A DNA stretch of 58,544 nt, taken from assembly GCA_045578045.1 (NCBI GenBank), contig JAZNJM010000041.1, forward strand, positions 1 to 58,544, in the 5' to 3' direction. Below the pieces are notes generated by a model, which saw only the letters and a list, made by a program, of their open reading frames with translations, did not search any database and was not told the DNA's origin. Shown here in pieces: positions 1 through 7,186 of this stretch (its first letter is position 1; every line of letters starts with the position of its first letter). The translations under genes were made by a program, and so were the position numbers. Source of the DNA: SIG653 sp045578045. Lineage in GTDB: Bacteria > Bacillota > Clostridia > Oscillospirales > CAG-382.

Positions 1-608
1 AGCTCTGTCATTAAATCTTCATCAATATGAAGTCTACCCGCTGTATCAAGGAAAACCATATCAAAGCCATATTTAATTGCATACGCAATAGCTTCCTTTG
101 CGGTTATAACCGGATTTTGCGTCCCACGGTCAAAAACGGGAACTTTTGCTTTTTCGCCCATTATCTGAAGCTGCTTTATTGCAGCAGGACGATATATATC
201 ACACGCAACAAGCAAAGGATTTTTTCCTTTGTTTTTATACATCGAAGCAAGTTTTGCACAATGGGTTGTTTTTCCCGAACCTTGTAATCCACACATAAGA
301 ATTACAGTTGGTGGCTTTGAGCTTATTTCCAGCTTTGAATTTTCGCTTCCCATTAAAGCGATCATTTCTTCATTTACAATTTTTACAATCTGTTGAGCAG
401 GAAGAAGACTTTCAAGAACGTCGGCACCAACGCAACGTTCAGAAACTTTTTTTATAAATTCTTTAACAACTTTGAAATTAACGTCTGCCTCAAGAAGAGC
501 AAGTTTTATTTCACGCATTCCCGCTTTTACATCGCTCTCGGTTAATTTACCTTTGCCTCGGAAAAACTTAAAAGCATTGGAAAGCTTATCTGTCAGACTT
601 TGGAACAT
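1..608 (-). CDS. ffh: Signal recognition particle GTPase Ffh (N-terminal part, cut by window edge)
   Basis: This is the protein subunit of the signal recognition particle, which binds signal sequences emerging from the ribosome and, with SRP RNA and FtsY, targets them to the membrane. About 202 residues are visible: the N domain starting MFQSLTDKLSNAFKFFRGKG, the P-loop GLQGSGKTT and, close to the edge, the G3 motif DTAGR. The rest of the G domain and the Met-rich M domain lie outside the window. The start at 608 is chosen because AAAGGAG lies just upstream. It is the second gene after ylxM, a conserved Firmicutes pair. The 25-base region holding its ribosome site is duplicated (618-666). Translated by hand; family identity is very sure. 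Confidence 0.96.
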   Translation of the reverse strand, partial: MFQSLTDKLSNAFKFFRGKGKLTESDVKAGMREIKLALLEADVNFKVVKEFIKKVSERCVGADVLESLLPAQQIVKIVNEEMIALMGSENSKLEISSKPPTVILMCGLQGSGKTTHCAKLASMYKNKGKNPLLVACDIYRPAAIKQLQIMGEKAKVPVFDRGTQNPVITAKEAIAYAIKYGFDMVFLDTAGRLHIDEDLMTE

Positions 609-617
609 TCCTTCTAC

Positions 618-666
618 TCCTTTATATATTTGCTATTTATAATCCTTTATATATTCGCCATTATAA
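618..666 (-). repeat. Tandem duplication of the ffh ribosome-binding region
   Basis: Bases 618-642 and 643-666 are near-identical (25 and 24 bases; two substitutions and one deletion). Read on the minus strand, each unit ends in ATATATAAAGGA, a Shine-Dalgarno-like sequence. Only the promoter-distal copy is correctly placed before the ffh ATG at 608; the other has no start codon in range. It lies in the 91-base ylxM-ffh gap. This is probably a recent slippage duplication; any effect on ffh translation is unknown. Confidence 0.8.
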
Positions 667-699
667 TCAAGCGTTTTTCATTCATAACACAAAAAAGCA

Positions 700-1065
700 T
701 TATTCATCAGACGACTTGAAACTGAATTTCTCGATAGCTTTTGATGCAATATCAGCAGCTTCCTCAGAAGAGGCGGAATTTTTCAGAGAAGTTACTCTTA
801 TGAGAGCTTTTCTTAATCCATTACACGCAACTGTAAGCTCATAACAGTGTAGCTTCTCTTCAAGCTCAAATAGCTTTTCTTCTCCTCTTTTTAAAACCTC
901 ATAAACCCCCTGACGGGTTATACCGAGATTTTCAGATATTTCTGATAAGGACATATCTTTATTATAATACATATCAAGGGCATCAAACTGCTTCTTTGAT
1001 AGAACGCTCTCATAATAATCAAGAAGCAAACCAATTGTTACAAATCTGTCTTCGGAATTCTTCAT
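700..1065 (-). CDS. ylxM: YlxM family (UPF0122) helix-turn-helix protein
   Basis: A 121-residue protein of the YlxM/p13 family, encoded next to ffh in many Firmicutes and in some species reported to modulate SRP GTPase activity. The N-terminal 80 residues form a sigma-region-4-like helix-turn-helix: LLLDYYESVLSKKQ, then LSEISENLGITRQGVYEVLKR at about 40-60. The C-terminal 40 residues are variable and end in an acidic serine-rich tail. The gene precedes ffh by 91 bases and follows a long leader with a consensus promoter (1260-1288). Family assignment is confident; the exact role in this organism is inference. Confidence 0.92.
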   Translation of the reverse strand: MKNSEDRFVTIGLLLDYYESVLSKKQFDALDMYYNKDMSLSEISENLGITRQGVYEVLKRGEEKLFELEEKLHCYELTVACNGLRKALIRVTSLKNSASSEEAADIASKAIEKFSFKSSDE

Positions 1066-1178
1066 AATCTGATCCCTTTACATAGTTATAATTATGTTTA
1101 TTACTATAATCTCTTTGTAATTACAGTTATTGTAAAGCTACATACAATATAGAAAACTGTGTTTTACAGTTATTAAGA

Positions 1179-1240
1179 TGTTTACGGTTGAATTCAACCT
1201 CCCCCAAAAAAGAGCTAACTCTCACAGGGGGGTGTAAACA
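1179..1240 (-). ncRNA. Putative structured leader RNA of ylxM-ffh (three-way junction)
   Basis: Read on the minus strand, the region just downstream of the consensus promoter can fold into three helices. P1 is 7 bp (1234-1240 with 1179-1185). P2 is a C5/G5 stem (1227-1231 with 1201-1205) containing an inner AGAG/CTCT hairpin with a 4-base loop (1211-1222). P3 is the perfect 14-base palindrome GGTTGAATTCAACC (1186-1199), directly stacked on P1. The start of the transcript (1247-1253) can also pair over 7 bases with 1131-1137. I recognise no known riboswitch core. Pairing was seen by eye; function is unknown. Confidence 0.5.
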
Positions 1241-1259
1241 AAAAAACTTTACAGTCGTG

Positions 1260-1288
1260 ATTATACTAAAATATTTTTCATTTGTCAA
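1260..1288 (-). promoter_or_regulatory. Sigma-A-type promoter for ylxM-ffh
   Basis: On the minus strand, TTGACA (1283-1288) and TATAAT (1260-1265) are both perfect consensus and separated by exactly 17 bases. The expected transcript start near 1252 gives a leader of about 190 bases before the ylxM ATG. The 385-base gap 1066-1450 therefore holds this promoter, the structured leader and the promoter of the opposite-strand radical SAM gene. Two copies of TTACAGTTATT (plus strand, 1121 and 1164) and a related TTACAGT at 1249 also occur in the leader. Confidence 0.88.
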
Positions 1289-1381
1289 GAGATTTTTTGA
1301 TTTTTATTTGTTAATATAGGGTTAAATTTCAAAAAATATGATAATTTGCCACAAAGTGAGAATCTACCATTACCCCACTTA

Positions 1382-1410
1382 TTGACTTTTTCAGTTTAGT
1401 AATATATAAT
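1382..1410 (+). promoter_or_regulatory. Sigma-A-type promoter for the radical SAM gene
   Basis: TTGACT (1382-1387) and TATAAT (1405-1410) are spaced by 17 bases, about 40 bases before the ATG at 1451. AAGGAG at about 1436-1441 is the ribosome site. Confidence 0.8.
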
Positions 1411-1450
1411 TTATCAAAAATAACGGAATTTCTTCAAGGAGTATCATAAG

Positions 1451-2380
1451 ATGAAATGTTATATTTGTCCCCGAAAATGCGGGGCGGACAGAAGAAAACA
1501 ATATGGATTTTGCGGTTGTAATGATATAATATCCATAAGAAGAGCCGCACCGCATTTTTGGGAAGAGCCTTGTATTTCGGGAACAAACGGTTCTGGAACG
1601 ATTTTTTTTGAAGGTTGTCAGCTTCATTGTGTTTTTTGTCAAAACTATAAAATATCTGAAATCGGGCATATATGCAATAATTCAGAAAATGATTTTTTGT
1701 CATTAAAAAGCAAAATAGATTCCTCTTCAAACGAAAAAGAAATTATAAATCTGTTTATAAAGCTTAAAGACCAAAACGTTCATAACATCAATCTCGTTAC
1801 GCCCGATATGTATATTCCACAGCTTATTCCAATTATCAGAAAAATAAAAAGCGAAGGCTTCGACCTTCCCTTTATTATGAATTGTTCGGGATATGAATCC
1901 ACCGAAATGATAAAATCTCTCAGAGGAATTATTGATATTTATCTACCCGATTTCAAATATATGTCTCCGTTATTATCAAAAAAATATTCATCAGCTCCCG
2001 ATTATTCCGAAATTGCAAAAAAAGCTATAGAAGAAATGGTTTCTCAACAACAAAAATGTATTTTTGATGAAAAAGGGATTCTTCAAAAAGGCGTTATTGT
2101 TAGGCATATGCTTATTCCCTCAAACGTTCACGATTCAAAAAAGATACTAAATTATTTACACCAAACGTATGGTGAAAAGATATATATAAGTATTATGAAT
2201 CAATATACTCCTGTCAAAAATCACAAATTTAAAGAGCTTAACAGAAAAGTTTACGAAAGCGAATACGAAGATTTATTGTGTTTTGCCCGTTCAATCGGAA
2301 TTGAAAAGGCATTTATACAAGAAGGAGAAGCCGCAGATGAAAGTTTCATTCCCGACTTCTCCAAAAATTCAATTATTTAG
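1451..2380 (+). CDS. Radical SAM protein, PflX-like (COG1313)
   Basis: A 309-residue radical SAM protein resembling the uncharacterised PflX/pyruvate formate-lyase-activase-like group. It opens with the Cys-rich motif CYICPRKCGADR and a further CGC near residue 22. The radical SAM cluster motif follows at GCQLHCVFCQNY (three cysteines CxxxCxxC, binding a [4Fe-4S] cluster that cleaves SAM). A TPDMYIPQLIPII segment and LPDFKYM later in the barrel fit the family. It is transcribed alone from its own promoter between ylxM and leuA (convergent with leuA), so context gives no substrate. It could be a glycyl-radical enzyme activase, but no partner enzyme is nearby. Family is confident; function is not. 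Confidence 0.88.
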   Translation: MKCYICPRKCGADRRKQYGFCGCNDIISIRRAAPHFWEEPCISGTNGSGTIFFEGCQLHCVFCQNYKISEIGHICNNSENDFLSLKSKIDSSSNEKEIINLFIKLKDQNVHNINLVTPDMYIPQLIPIIRKIKSEGFDLPFIMNCSGYESTEMIKSLRGIIDIYLPDFKYMSPLLSKKYSSAPDYSEIAKKAIEEMVSQQQKCIFDEKGILQKGVIVRHMLIPSNVHDSKKILNYLHQTYGEKIYISIMNQYTPVKNHKFKELNRKVYESEYEDLLCFARSIGIEKAFIQEGEAADESFIPDFSKNSII

Positions 2381-2390
2381 TTAGTTTTGT

Positions 2391-2471
2391 TCGTTTAGTT
2401 ATTTATTAAATAATTCATTCGTTCAGTTGATCGTTGAGCAACTTATTCGTTTGGTTGTTTATTAAATAACC
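2391..2471. repeat. Duplicated hairpin between convergent genes
   Basis: The 97-base gap between the convergent radical SAM gene and leuA contains a 23-base sequence twice (2391-2413 and 2447-2469; two mismatches). Each copy lies within an imperfect hairpin of the form GGTTGTTTA/TAAATAACC; the second (2453-2471) has an 8-bp stem counting one G-T pair. There is no strong T-run, so these may be weak bidirectional terminators. This is seen directly; the terminator role is inferred from position. Confidence 0.5.
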
Positions 2472-2477
2472 ATATTA

Positions 2478-3992
2478 TTATTCGCAATAATAGAGAGCTT
2501 TATTTATAGCGTTTACATACGCTTTTATACTTGATTCAAGAATATTTGTTGAAAAGCCTCTTCCGGGATGTTCACCATTTTCATCGCATATTCTGACTCT
2601 AACCTCACCAACAGCGTCTGTTCCACCCGTTACAGCTTTTATTTCATATGAAATAAGATGATATTCTTTTCCAACGATTTTATTAACAGCGTTGAAAACA
2701 GCCTCAATAGGTCCGTTTCCAATAGCAGCATCTTCAAAAACCTTCTCATCCTTTGTTAAAGAAACCATTGCCATTGAACGAATACTGTTGCTGCATTGTA
2801 TCTGATATGATTCAAGCTCATACCCATTAATAACCCTTGAATCAAGAATTGCTTCTTCTACCAAAGCAATAATATCCTTTTCAGAAACGTGTCTCTTTCT
2901 GCAAGAAAGATCCTTGAAAGAAGAAAAAGCGGTTTTAAGAACATCGGGAGTTGTATGTATACCAAGCTCCTCAACCTTATTATTAAAAGCGTGATGTCCC
3001 GAATGTTTTCCTAAAACGATGGAATCCCCTCTCGAACCAACGTCTGAGGGAGAGAAAATTTCATAAGTTCCCCTTGAAGCCATCATACCGTGTTGATGTA
3101 TTCCAGATTCGTGAGCAAAAACGTTGCTTCCCACAATAGGCTTATTCTGAGCAACGTAAACCCCTGTTAAATTTGAAACAAGTTTACTTGCCTTTGTTAA
3201 AAGTTTAGTATTTATACCGTGTTCTACTCCAAATAAATCTTTTCTAACTGAAAGAATCATCGCAAGTTCTTCAAGGGAAGCATTTCCTGCCCTCTCGCCT
3301 ATTCCGTTTATAGTACAATCAACCTGAGTTGCACCACCGCTTATTCCTGCTAAGGTATTTGAAGCAGCTAAACCTAAATCATTATGACAATGAACAGCCA
3401 AAGCGGCTTTTTCCATTCCCGATGTGTTTTCAAAAACATATCGGATTTTTTTCTCGAAATCGAAAGGAGCAGCAAAGCCAACAGTATCTGCAATATTAAC
3501 AGTTTTTGCCCCTGCTTTTATTGCGGCTTCAAAAACCTTTACTAAAAAATCATTATCAGTTCTTGAAGCGTCCTCAGCAGAAAACTGAACATCGGAACAA
3601 TATTTTTTTGCATATGCAACAGATTCTGAAACCATTCTGAGAATTTCATCTCTGCTTTTTTTCAGCTTGTATTTTAAATGTATATCACTCGTTGCAACAA
3701 AAACGTGGATTCTTGGACTTTCAGAGTTTTTAATTGCTTCCCAACAAATATCTATATCACTGAAAGCGGCTCTTGAAAGCCCCGCAACAGAACAGCCTTT
3801 TAAAGCCGAAGCAATTTTTGCCGTTGCAGAAAAATCATTTTTTGAAGAGCAAGGAAATCCAGCCTCAATAACATCAACTCCCATCTCACAAAGGAGATTT
3901 GCAACACGCAATTTATCGGAAATATTGATATTAACCCCAGCCATTTGCTCTCCGTCTCTGAGAGTTGTATCAAAAAATAACACTTTTTTCAT
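2478..3992 (-). CDS. leuA: 2-isopropylmalate synthase
   Basis: Catalyses the first committed step of leucine synthesis, condensing acetyl-CoA with 2-oxoisovalerate. The 504 residues have the usual LeuA length. The TIM-barrel domain begins at FFDTTLRDGEQ, with FVATSDIHLKYKLK, VQFSAEDASRTD, the metal-binding HCHNDLGLA and GIGERAGN typical of LeuA rather than homocitrate or citramalate synthases. The C-terminal ~130 residues are the regulatory LeuA dimer domain that binds leucine. It starts 16 bases after the tyrS stop, so the two are probably cotranscribed. No leuB, leuC or leuD lies in the window. Citramalate synthase is the main alternative but fits less well. Confidence 0.93.
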   Translation of the reverse strand: MKKVLFFDTTLRDGEQMAGVNINISDKLRVANLLCEMGVDVIEAGFPCSSKNDFSATAKIASALKGCSVAGLSRAAFSDIDICWEAIKNSESPRIHVFVATSDIHLKYKLKKSRDEILRMVSESVAYAKKYCSDVQFSAEDASRTDNDFLVKVFEAAIKAGAKTVNIADTVGFAAPFDFEKKIRYVFENTSGMEKAALAVHCHNDLGLAASNTLAGISGGATQVDCTINGIGERAGNASLEELAMILSVRKDLFGVEHGINTKLLTKASKLVSNLTGVYVAQNKPIVGSNVFAHESGIHQHGMMASRGTYEIFSPSDVGSRGDSIVLGKHSGHHAFNNKVEELGIHTTPDVLKTAFSSFKDLSCRKRHVSEKDIIALVEEAILDSRVINGYELESYQIQCSNSIRSMAMVSLTKDEKVFEDAAIGNGPIEAVFNAVNKIVGKEYHLISYEIKAVTGGTDAVGEVRVRICDENGEHPGRGFSTNILESSIKAYVNAINKALYYCE

Positions 3993-4008
3993 AATGAGTT
4001 TGTAAAAA

Positions 4009-5226
4009 TTACTTTATGAGTTTAATAAAGTTTTTCTTGCCTCTCTTTAAAACTATTCCTTCAGAAAAATCGCTATCAGAATACGTTTTCTTTATATCAG
4101 TTACTTTTTCACCGTCAACAGTAACACCGCCCTGTTCAACAGCTCTTCTTGCTTCTGATTTCGAAGGAACAAGACCAGCTTTAACGAGCATTGAAAGAAT
4201 ATCTATTTTACCATCGGCAAAATCTGTATCAGAAAGTGTTACAGAAGGCATATCTGCTGAATTTCCAGCACCAAATACTGCCTTTGCGGCATTCTGAGCT
4301 TTTTCAGCCTCTTCATCTCCGTGAACGAGCTTTGTTAACTCATATGCAAGAATTTCTTTGGCTTTATTAAGCTCACTTCCCGTCCAAGAGCTCATTGCTT
4401 CTATTTCTTCCATTGGAAGGAAGGTCAACATACGGATACAATTTAAAACGTCTGCATCATCAACGTTTCTCCAATACTGATAAAAATCGTATGGAGAGGT
4501 TTTGTTAGGATCAAGCCAAACTGCTCCGCTTTGTGTTTTACCCATTTTCTTTCCTTCTGAGTTAAGAAGGAGAGTTATTGTCATAGCGTATGCATCTTTT
4601 CCGAGCTTTCTTCTTATAAGCTCTGTACCGCCAAGCATATTGCTCCATTGATCATCGCCGCCAAACTGCATATTGCATCCATACTTCTGATATAATGCAT
4701 AAAAGTCGTAGCTTTGCATTATCATATAGTTAAATTCAAGGAATGAAAGACCTTTTTCCATTCTTTGCTTATAACATTCGGCGGTTAACATTCTGTTTAC
4801 GCTGAAACAAGCTCCAACGTCTCTGAGAACGTCAATGTAGTTAAGGTCAAGAAGCCAATCTGCATTATTTACCATTATTGCTTTTCCTTCTGAAAAATCA
4901 ATAAAACGGCTCATTTGCTTTTTGAAACATTCACAATTATGGGCTATAGTTTCCTTTGTCATCATTGTACGCATATCGGTTCTCCCAGAGGGATCTCCAA
5001 TCATAGCAGTTCCACCGCCTATAAGAGCAATGGGTTTATTTCCAGCCATTTGAAGTCTTTTCATAAGACAAAGTGCCATAAAATGACCAACGTGAAGACT
5101 ATCAGCCGTTGGATCAAAACCAATATAAAAAACAGCTTTTCCTGAATTTACTAATTCTCTTATTTCTTCTTCATCAGTTACCTGAGCTATAAGCCCTCTT
5201 GCCTTTAACTCTTCATAAACTTTCAT
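4009..5226 (-). CDS. tyrS: Tyrosyl-tRNA synthetase
   Basis: Charges tRNA-Tyr. The 405-residue protein has the class I Rossmann fold with FDPTADSLHVGH (the HIGH-type motif), the tyrosine-binding YMIMQSYDF and GGDDQWSN, the KMSKS-like KMGKT, and a C-terminal S4 RNA-binding domain (KSEARRAVEQGGVTVDG). The frame extends to a TTG at 5253, but the ATG at 5226 is preferred because GAGAGG lies upstream of it and TyrS proteins begin at MxVYEELKxRGL. A promoter lies at 5270-5297. No T-box leader fits in the short upstream region, which is unusual for a Firmicutes tyrS. Confidence 0.96.
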   Translation of the reverse strand: MKVYEELKARGLIAQVTDEEEIRELVNSGKAVFYIGFDPTADSLHVGHFMALCLMKRLQMAGNKPIALIGGGTAMIGDPSGRTDMRTMMTKETIAHNCECFKKQMSRFIDFSEGKAIMVNNADWLLDLNYIDVLRDVGACFSVNRMLTAECYKQRMEKGLSFLEFNYMIMQSYDFYALYQKYGCNMQFGGDDQWSNMLGGTELIRRKLGKDAYAMTITLLLNSEGKKMGKTQSGAVWLDPNKTSPYDFYQYWRNVDDADVLNCIRMLTFLPMEEIEAMSSWTGSELNKAKEILAYELTKLVHGDEEAEKAQNAAKAVFGAGNSADMPSVTLSDTDFADGKIDILSMLVKAGLVPSKSEARRAVEQGGVTVDGEKVTDIKKTYSDSDFSEGIVLKRGKKNFIKLIK

Positions 5227-5269
5227 AATATTGTTTTGCCTCTCTTTTTTCAAACTTTATATTTACTTT

Positions 5270-5297
5270 AGTATAACATTTTTTTTCAAAAAAGCAA
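5270..5297 (-). promoter_or_regulatory. Probable promoter for tyrS-leuA
   Basis: On the minus strand an extended -10 (TG-T-TATACT; hexamer 5270-5275) lies about 44 bases before the tyrS ATG. The -35 (TTGCTT, 5292-5297, 16-base spacer) is weak, so the extended -10 may carry the promoter. Confidence 0.55.
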
Positions 5298-5340
5298 TAG
5301 GCAAATTTCAAAATATCATCATATGAAAATAATTAGAAAA

Positions 5341-5976
5341 CTAAACGTCTAAAATACATCTTATTGCCTTTAACGAATTTAAGTAGCTATTCGGTCGGTG
5401 ATCATTAACAGACATATATTTTCCGCTGTTTCCAATACGAATAATCTTTCCTAAATGTCTGTATCCCAAAAAACCTGGAGGGATTTTTGTTACAATATCC
5501 CCCGAATTAATTATATTAACGAATTTTTGAAACCGTTCTTCTAAAAACGAATGGTTTTTACTTCCAAAAAAAATTTTAGGGCATCCAAAAGAAAAACCAT
5601 ATAAACAATCTCTTTTTTCAGGATTATTATACCAAACGTATTCATAACACAAGGCGGCGAGAGCCGCACCATGACTGTATCCAACGATTATTGCAGAGTT
5701 AAAATCTGACCTTTCCAAATTAGCTTGAATATAAGGCAAAAGACTTTTCCAAACCTTTAAAAAACCTCGGTGGCATCTCCAAGGTACGTCCATTCCCTGA
5801 TACGCTTTAGAAGGAAAATCAAAGTTGTTTTTCCAATCCTGTTTTCCATTACTCTGTTGAAAAAAAATATACCTTGTTTCATTGATTTTATACGTTGCAT
5901 AACTTCCATCGTTTTCCACGTGAATATACGATGCCCTGAGACATTTTTCAAACATATCACAAAGGTCAAATTTCAT
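5341..5976 (-). CDS. Lipase class 3-like alpha/beta hydrolase
   Basis: A 211-residue hydrolase of the class 3 lipase type. HRGFLKVW at 69-76 matches the family's conserved HxGF segment. The nucleophile elbow GYSHG puts the serine at residue 101. The acid is probably D160 in SGDIVTKIPP and the histidine H193 in NDHRPNSYL, so the triad looks complete. There is no signal peptide or membrane segment, so it should be cytosolic (or forespore/mother-cell internal). The start overlaps the spoIIID 3' end by 11 bases, suggesting translational coupling to a mother-cell sporulation regulator. Substrate is unknown. Confidence 0.8.
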   Translation of the reverse strand: MKFDLCDMFEKCLRASYIHVENDGSYATYKINETRYIFFQQSNGKQDWKNNFDFPSKAYQGMDVPWRCHRGFLKVWKSLLPYIQANLERSDFNSAIIVGYSHGAALAALCYEYVWYNNPEKRDCLYGFSFGCPKIFFGSKNHSFLEERFQKFVNIINSGDIVTKIPPGFLGYRHLGKIIRIGNSGKYMSVNDHRPNSYLNSLKAIRCILDV

Positions 5977-6316
5977 CGTCTTTAAATCTCCGTCTCAAAG
6001 CTGAATTTTCGTTGGTTTCATATTTTGAGTTTCTTTCCTTGTTTGTATTGAGATATTTCAGCTTTGTGGCAAGTCCGCCTCTTATATGCCTTTCAGATTT
6101 ATTTTTTTGAAGAACCTTTTCTGCTTCTTCGAAAAGAGCGAAATTTATTTTTTTTAAATAAACCGTCAAATCCTTATGTACTGTTGATTTTGATATTCCA
6201 AATCTTTCAGCTGTTTTTCTCACGGTTGAATTGTTTTCAACGATATACAGCCCTATTTCTTCAATTAATTTTTCTCGACCTGTATCATTATAAAAAACGG
6301 ACTCTTTTGATAACAT
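5966..6316 (-). CDS. spoIIID: Sporulation transcriptional regulator SpoIIID
   Basis: SpoIIID is the mother-cell DNA-binding protein that adjusts the sigma-E regulon in Bacillus and Clostridia. The core of about 75 residues is unmistakable: IGLYIVENNSTVRKTAERFG, then ISKSTVHKDL (the recognition helix) and SERHIRGGLATKLKY. At 116 residues it is longer than the usual 80-95 because of a charged C-terminal tail after KLKYLN, which overlaps the next gene. GGGAG precedes the ATG at 6316. A perfect 12-bp inverted repeat encloses the start codon (6297-6368). Its upstream neighbour is a SpoIIQ-like gene, as in many Clostridia. Confidence 0.93.
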   Translation of the reverse strand: MLSKESVFYNDTGREKLIEEIGLYIVENNSTVRKTAERFGISKSTVHKDLTVYLKKINFALFEEAEKVLQKNKSERHIRGGLATKLKYLNTNKERNSKYETNENSALRRRFKDDEI

Positions 6317-6368
6317 ATAATTACTCCCGCATTATTTTATACGGTAAACTATATGAAAAAGAGTCCGT
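6297..6368 (-). promoter_or_regulatory. Hairpin spanning the spoIIID start codon
   Basis: Plus-strand 6297-6308 and 6357-6368 are perfect 12-base complements (ACGGACTCTTTT and its reverse). In the spoIIID transcript the 48-base loop contains the GGGAG ribosome site and the ATG, and the 3' arm is followed by a U-run (6292-6296) inside codons 7-8. It could act as an intragenic terminator or a start-hiding hairpin, or be chance in AT-rich DNA. Confidence 0.45.
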
Positions 6369-6414
6369 CTTTATTCATAGTTATTCTTTTATAGAAGGGT
6401 TATTGAAAATGGGA

Positions 6415-7170
6415 TTATTTTTTTATTGCTCCGTCAAGCTCTTTTTCGGGATCAATCGTAACGCCTCCGACTTTAAGCTCAAAATGAACGTGTGATTCAT
6501 CTCCAACCTCAACCAAAGCGGTTTTTCCAACAGCTCCTATTATTTCTCCTGCTTTGATTTCTTTCCCTACAGATATACTTTCGGGAACGTTTGAATCCAA
6601 ATTCATATAGTATGAAACAAGATCGTAGTCGTGCTCAATGGCAACTGTTTTTCCCATCATCGGATCATCGTAAACAGAAACAACTTTTCCGTCTGCATAT
6701 GCAAGAACTGCACTTCCTTTATCTGCGGCAATATCAATTCCCGAATGAATTCTATAATCATTCAAGGTTTCTGAAAATACCAGAGAATCAACAGAATATT
6801 TTTTAATAATATTTCCGTTTACAGGATAATAATATTTTTTTACCACGGGATCTGCTTCTATTCCCGATTGATTATTATCAACAGGCTTTTCGTCATCAGG
6901 AATACTTATATTGATATCGGGAATATCAATTTGGGGAACGCTTATCTCTGGAGTTTCTATGTCAATTTCACCTATATCATCGTATGAGTAGCTTAAAGAA
7001 AATACCCCAACTGCTGTTGCAACAACTACCATAAGCGCAAGAGACATATAAACGGAAGCTCCGTATTTTTTCATAAATTCTTTTGCTTTGAATTTTGAAA
7101 AATGCTTTTTAAAGTCAAACTTTTTTTGTTCTTCTTTATTTCCTTTTTGATTTTTGTTGTTTTGTTCCAT
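6415..7170 (-). CDS. M23 (LytM-type) peptidase-like protein, SpoIIQ-like
   Basis: A 251-residue bitopic membrane protein with a basic cytoplasmic N-terminus, one membrane segment at about 40-60, an acidic Ile/Pro-rich linker (65-105) and a C-terminal LytM domain. The zinc ligands look intact: H142 and D146 in HSGID, and H229 in HVHFE. At the place where active enzymes have a second catalytic His (usually xHL) the sequence reads YYMNLD, so hydrolytic activity is doubtful. Position directly before spoIIID matches clostridial spoIIQ, whose product joins SpoIIIAH across the forespore membranes. GGAGG precedes the ATG. The role is inferred from context. Confidence 0.82.
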   Translation of the reverse strand: MEQNNKNQKGNKEEQKKFDFKKHFSKFKAKEFMKKYGASVYMSLALMVVVATAVGVFSLSYSYDDIGEIDIETPEISVPQIDIPDINISIPDDEKPVDNNQSGIEADPVVKKYYYPVNGNIIKKYSVDSLVFSETLNDYRIHSGIDIAADKGSAVLAYADGKVVSVYDDPMMGKTVAIEHDYDLVSYYMNLDSNVPESISVGKEIKAGEIIGAVGKTALVEVGDESHVHFELKVGGVTIDPEKELDGAIKK

Positions 7171-7186
7171 AATTGCCCTCCAATGT

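Noticed and set aside
418..430. A 13-base sequence (ACGTCGGCACCAA) shared by ffh and the PcrA leader (36905-36917)
   Set aside because: Many exact 13-base matches are expected by chance in 58 kb, and the flanks do not match.
1391..1730. Antisense open frames opposite the radical SAM gene
   Set aside because: They lie opposite a strongly conserved gene, lack ribosome sites and have no family features; the same holds for most other antisense frames in the window.
5227..5253. TTG-initiated longer tyrS start at 5253
   Set aside because: The ribosome site GAGAGG and the family N-terminus both fit the ATG at 5226; the longer version would translate the ribosome site itself.
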